Positions 5,509-7,660 of a stretch of 7,660 nt of DNA are shown here, piece after piece; position 1 is the first letter of the stretch; every line of letters begins with the position of its first letter. Source of the DNA: Ignavibacteria bacterium UBA6906 (GTDB taxonomy: Bacteria > Bacteroidota > Ignavibacteria > UBA10030 > UBA6906); NCBI GenBank assembly GCA_002451155.1, contig DKBG01000242.1:20499-28158 (forward strand). Direction: 5' to 3'. A program made the translations under genes and the position numbers. The notes under the pieces are model-generated. The model was given only the letters and a program-made list of their open reading frames with translations, was not told the DNA's origin and ran no database searches.

Positions 5509-7359
5509 TCAGGTCTTCTTCTCGTCGGCGGATAGACTTCTTCGTTCAGTCTTTCCGCTCTTCTTCCCGGCGAGTGCCTGGGTATATACAACGACGAGGT
5601 CCTTCTTTCTCAACAACCCCACGATCTTTCCAGTGTCGGTGGCTATGACAGGTAATTCGTCGAGCGAATGCATGACGAACACGTTCAGAGCTTTTCCCAG
5701 ACTGTCGTCAGGGCCGACCGCGGGAGGGGCTGGAAATGCGAGGTCCTTCGCAACAAGGAAGCTGCCCATGTGGGCGTCAAAGAACACCTGCCGCAGATTG
5801 TCCAGCGAAACCATCCCCGTCAGGCGTTTCTTGTCGTCGACCATGAGGAAGTAGTTGTGGGGTGTCTTCGACATGAGCCGGAGGAGGTCTTTCAGCAGCG
5901 TTGTTTCCCTGACCAGTTGCTGAGCTTCCGCCGGAACCATGGCTTCCCTGACCTTCATCATCTCCAGGATGCTCATGATAAACTCGCCCCGGTGAGCGGG
6001 CGATTCGGCGCGATGGGCTACCTGCTGCTCGTAGAGACTCTTCTTGCCGGTCACCAGAAGTGACACGGCAGCGACAAGCATTGTTGGAACGAGCAGGCCG
6101 TAGCTTCCCGTCATTTCGGCCACCATGATGAGGGCGGAAATGGGGACCTTTGCGATGCCGGCAAAGAACCCGGCCATCCCCACCATGATGAACCCGGCCG
6201 GCTGGATTTCCCATGCAGGGAACGCCATTTGACACAGCTGCCCGAACGCCCCGCCAAGCATCCCGCCGATCACGAGCGACGGTGCGAACACTCCACCGCT
6301 GCCTCCCGAACTTATTGTCAGGCTGGTGGCGAGGATCTTGAGAAACGGGAAGATGATCATCATCCCGAGCGCGAGCTGTCCGTAGATCGCCAGCTGGATC
6401 CAGCCGTATCCGCCGCCGAGCACGGGAGGGTAGAAGTATGCGAGGACACCCAGCAACAGTCCGCCGATTGCGGGCCGATAGTGCTTTTTGATCGGGAGCT
6501 TCCGGAAGACTCGATCCCTCATTCCGTAAAAGACTCGGATGTACAGAACTCCTGCGCCGGCGGCCAGGAATCCGAACACAAGGTAGAGAACCAGGTGCAG
6601 CGGCTGATGGAAAAGCAGTTTCGGTGTGTCGAAGATTGCGCCCCAGCCATAGACAAACCCGTAGATGGAATACGCGACGATCGCGGAAATGATGGCGGGA
6701 ATAATCCCCTCATATTCGAAGTCCGGTTCGCGATAAAGAACCTCTGTCGCGAACAGTGCCCCGCCGAGCGGCGCGCGGAAGATGCTTCCGATTCCGCCTC
6801 CCATCCCCGCGAGAACCATCAGCCGGCGGTCCTTGTCAGGCAGCTTCAGGACCCCTGCCAGGAATGAGCCAAAACCGGCTCCGATCTGTGCGACGGGCCC
6901 TTCGCGGCCGGCTGAGCCGCCGGAGCCGATCGTGAGCATGGAGGCCAGCGCCTTGATAATAGGAACCTGCTTTCGTATGACCCCACGCCCCTGGTGGAAT
7001 GCCCGTATTGCTTCGTCAGTCCCGTGCCCCTCCGCCTCCGGGGCGAATGTATACACGAGGAAACCTGAAAGGAGACCGCCCGCGGCCGGCAGGAAGAAGA
7101 AAAGCCACTGTCGCGTTACGTCGTTCAATGGCAAATAGCGGGAGGATTCGTTCGGCAGGCCGGGAAACTGATATCCCGCGATTGTCCCGAAGAAGAACTG
7201 GGTGCATACATCGATGCCGAATGTAAAGAGAATCGCTCCGGTTCCGGCTACCACACCGATAAGCGATCCTAAGATAAGCCATGTTCCGATACCTGATACC
7301 CCGACAGCAGTTCTGAGCGACCGCATCCGGTCGATTACCGTCTGAAAAAAATCCTTCAT
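5509..7359 (-). CDS. ClC family chloride channel/transporter with two CBS domains
   Basis: This 616-residue inner-membrane protein has a ClC transport domain (about 20-435) and two C-terminal CBS domains (about 471-530 and 536-595), which in this family bind adenine nucleotides or otherwise regulate gating. ClC motifs are present: GHGTD (111-115) at the first selectivity loop, GREGP (151-155) with gating glutamate Glu153, and GGVFAP (355-360). Tyr443 in KKSLY matches the anion-coordinating tyrosine of E. coli ClcA. The usual central serine of the first motif is His112. After the GREGP region, FATEV (203-207) aligns with the E. coli Glu202-Glu203 segment so that the internal proton glutamate is replaced by Val207, as in many ClC channels. 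I chose ATG 7359 because AAGGAG lies just upstream, although only three bases away. An in-frame ATG at 7395 adds 12 polar residues but has no ribosome-binding site and sits in a hairpin. A basic tail ends the protein. Confidence 0.92.
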   Translation of the reverse strand: MKDFFQTVIDRMRSLRTAVGVSGIGTWLILGSLIGVVAGTGAILFTFGIDVCTQFFFGTIAGYQFPGLPNESSRYLPLNDVTRQWLFFFLPAAGGLLSGFLVYTFAPEAEGHGTDEAIRAFHQGRGVIRKQVPIIKALASMLTIGSGGSAGREGPVAQIGAGFGSFLAGVLKLPDKDRRLMVLAGMGGGIGSIFRAPLGGALFATEVLYREPDFEYEGIIPAIISAIVAYSIYGFVYGWGAIFDTPKLLFHQPLHLVLYLVFGFLAAGAGVLYIRVFYGMRDRVFRKLPIKKHYRPAIGGLLLGVLAYFYPPVLGGGYGWIQLAIYGQLALGMMIIFPFLKILATSLTISSGGSGGVFAPSLVIGGMLGGAFGQLCQMAFPAWEIQPAGFIMVGMAGFFAGIAKVPISALIMVAEMTGSYGLLVPTMLVAAVSLLVTGKKSLYEQQVAHRAESPAHRGEFIMSILEMMKVREAMVPAEAQQLVRETTLLKDLLRLMSKTPHNYFLMVDDKKRLTGMVSLDNLRQVFFDAHMGSFLVAKDLAFPAPPAVGPDDSLGKALNVFVMHSLDELPVIATDTGKIVGLLRKKDLVVVYTQALAGKKSGKTERRSLSADEKKT

Positions 7360-7362
7360 GGG

Positions 7363-7368
7363 CTCCTT
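7363..7368 (-). promoter_or_regulatory. Ribosome-binding site favouring the 7359 start of the ClC gene
   Basis: On the minus strand AAGGAG lies immediately upstream of the ATG at 7359 with a three-base spacer. The match is strong but the spacing is shorter than usual. The alternative ATG at 7395 has no comparable sequence, so this site decides the start only provisionally. Confidence 0.45.
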
Positions 7369-7388
7369 GTGCTGGTCTGATTCCCGTT

Positions 7389-7417
7389 CGCACATTCCGG
7401 TGCGTATCCGGATATCC
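7389..7417. repeat. Hairpin plus overlapping palindromes upstream of the ClC gene
   Basis: CGCAC (7389-7393) pairs with GTGCG (7400-7404) around a six-base loop. Next to it are two overlapping perfect palindromes, TATCCGGATA (7405-7414) and GGATATCC (7410-7417). The hairpin covers the alternative ATG at 7395, which argues against that start. The palindromes could be an operator for a dimeric regulator of the ClC gene, but nothing in the window identifies one. Confidence 0.35.
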
Positions 7418-7508
7418 AGTGAGTGCTTCTGGTGGCGTCCTGGAGATAATCTGTCGAAGTCTTCAGGTGAGCTGCAGAGCGACCGGGGTTATGCCGGCAG
7501 AAAACGAC

Positions 7509-7519
7509 AATATATAAAC
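7509..7519 (-). promoter_or_regulatory. Candidate -10 region for the ClC transcript
   Basis: On the minus strand a TATATT hexamer (7509-7514) sits in the only AT-rich patch of this GC-rich gap, about 150 bases before the ClC start. No good -35 hexamer is found 16-18 bases upstream, so the assignment is weak. The patch is nearly symmetrical and could serve either strand. Confidence 0.25.
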
Positions 7520-7525
7520 TAGGAA

Positions 7526-7545
7526 CTTGATGCCGAAGAGGCAAG
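7526..7545 (-). terminator. Possible weak terminator after the right-edge partial gene
   Basis: On the minus strand TTGCC and GGCA, with CTTG/CAAG able to extend the pairing across a small bulge, could form a short stem. A moderately T-rich stretch follows. It lies 17 bases past the stop of the partial frame that enters from the right edge. The stem is short and bulged, so this is only suggestive. Confidence 0.18.
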
Positions 7546-7562
7546 GAAACCGCTGAATCTTT

Positions 7563-7658
7563 TCAGAGAGCCGTAAATTTGAGGCGCGTGAGGGTATTTC
7601 CGTCTTTCGAATGCCTTGGGAAGACCCTGATGAGCTCGAGTTCAGCAGTGCACAACGA
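7563..7658 (-). CDS. Possible C-terminal end of a minus-strand gene (partial, unidentified)
   Basis: A minus-strand frame enters from the right edge and ends with TGA at 7563-7565, giving 31 visible residues. They read Ala-Glu-Leu-Glu-Leu-Ile-Arg-Val-Phe, then a short charged turn (Ser-Lys-Asp-Gly-Asn), then Thr-Leu-Thr-Arg-Leu-Lys-Phe-Thr-Ala-Leu. This alternating strand-turn-strand pattern resembles the end of a folded beta domain and suits a real C-terminus. I do not recognise the family. Competing readings are another minus frame open from the edge for about 65 codons without a start, and a plus-strand ATG at 7611 without a ribosome-binding site. Confidence 0.3.
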   Translation of the reverse strand, partial: SLCTAELELIRVFPRHSKDGNTLTRLKFTAL

Positions 7659-7660
7659 GC

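Larger units (their letters stand above)
7360..7562. other. Gene-free region upstream of the ClC gene
   Basis: These roughly 200 bases contain no convincing gene. They hold the palindromes near 7405-7417, a perfect TGCCGGCA palindrome at 7492-7499 and one distinctly AT-rich patch at about 7509-7519. The AT patch is the most likely place for a promoter driving the minus-strand ClC gene. Confidence 0.4.

Noticed and set aside
3517..5535. Two long plus-strand frames (3517-4449 and 4477-5535) opposite the lyase gene.
   Set aside because: They are antisense readings of a GC-rich gene. The minus-strand frame has a continuous signal peptide and lyase signature; the antisense products show no motif or plausible start.
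6229..6867. A 212-codon plus-strand frame opposite the ClC gene.
   Set aside because: It is an antisense shadow of the ClC transmembrane domain, whose motifs are unmistakable on the minus strand.
7016..7544. Short minus-strand frames (7016-7393 and 7356-7544) overlapping the ClC start region.
   Set aside because: They overlap the ClC N-terminus in other frames, are rich in Arg and Pro, and lack ribosome-binding sites.
7611..7660. A plus-strand ATG at 7611 with an open frame to the right edge.
   Set aside because: Only 16 codons are visible and no purine-rich ribosome-binding site precedes the ATG; the opposing minus-strand frame looks at least as protein-like.

Overview
The window looks like an ordinary chromosomal stretch from a Gram-negative bacterium of moderately high GC content. 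Two secreted proteins are predicted outer-membrane beta-barrels. Their signal peptides end in Ala-Gln, a style common in the Bacteroidota/Ignavibacteriota/Chlorobiota group. A DUF3943 protein beside a heparinase II/III-type lyase points the same way. Clear Shine-Dalgarno sequences precede most starts, which fits Ignavibacteria-like lineages better than classical Bacteroidia. This placement is inference; there is no rRNA or marker gene to confirm it.

Layout, left to right. The plus strand carries a rhomboid intramembrane protease (58-699), possibly coupled to an upstream gene whose last codons enter from the left edge. A gene-free leader of about 294 bases follows. Next come two co-directional cell-envelope genes, a DUF3943 outer-membrane protein (994-2400) and a small outer-membrane beta-barrel protein (2473-3057), 72 bases apart and probably co-transcribed. 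These converge, across only 51 bases, with a minus-strand pair: a ClC-type chloride channel/transporter with two C-terminal CBS domains (5509-7359), followed 93 bases later by a secreted heparinase II/III-like polysaccharide lyase (3109-5415). At the right edge a minus-strand frame closes at 7563 and may be the C-terminal end of another gene.

How the genes relate. The DUF3943/barrel pair is the most convincing functional unit: both products are exported and both look like outer-membrane proteins of unknown role. The lyase would cleave uronic-acid polysaccharides in the periplasm or outside the cell, but no SusC/SusD pair, sulfatase, glycosidase or regulator lies beside it. The ClC protein and the lyase share a strand without an obvious functional link.

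No CRISPR array, tRNA, rRNA, insertion sequence, phage or defence gene is visible. I found no convincing new multi-gene system. The items most worth following are the uncharacterised outer-membrane pair, the isolated lyase, the channel-like residue in the ClC protein, and a few short structural elements between genes.
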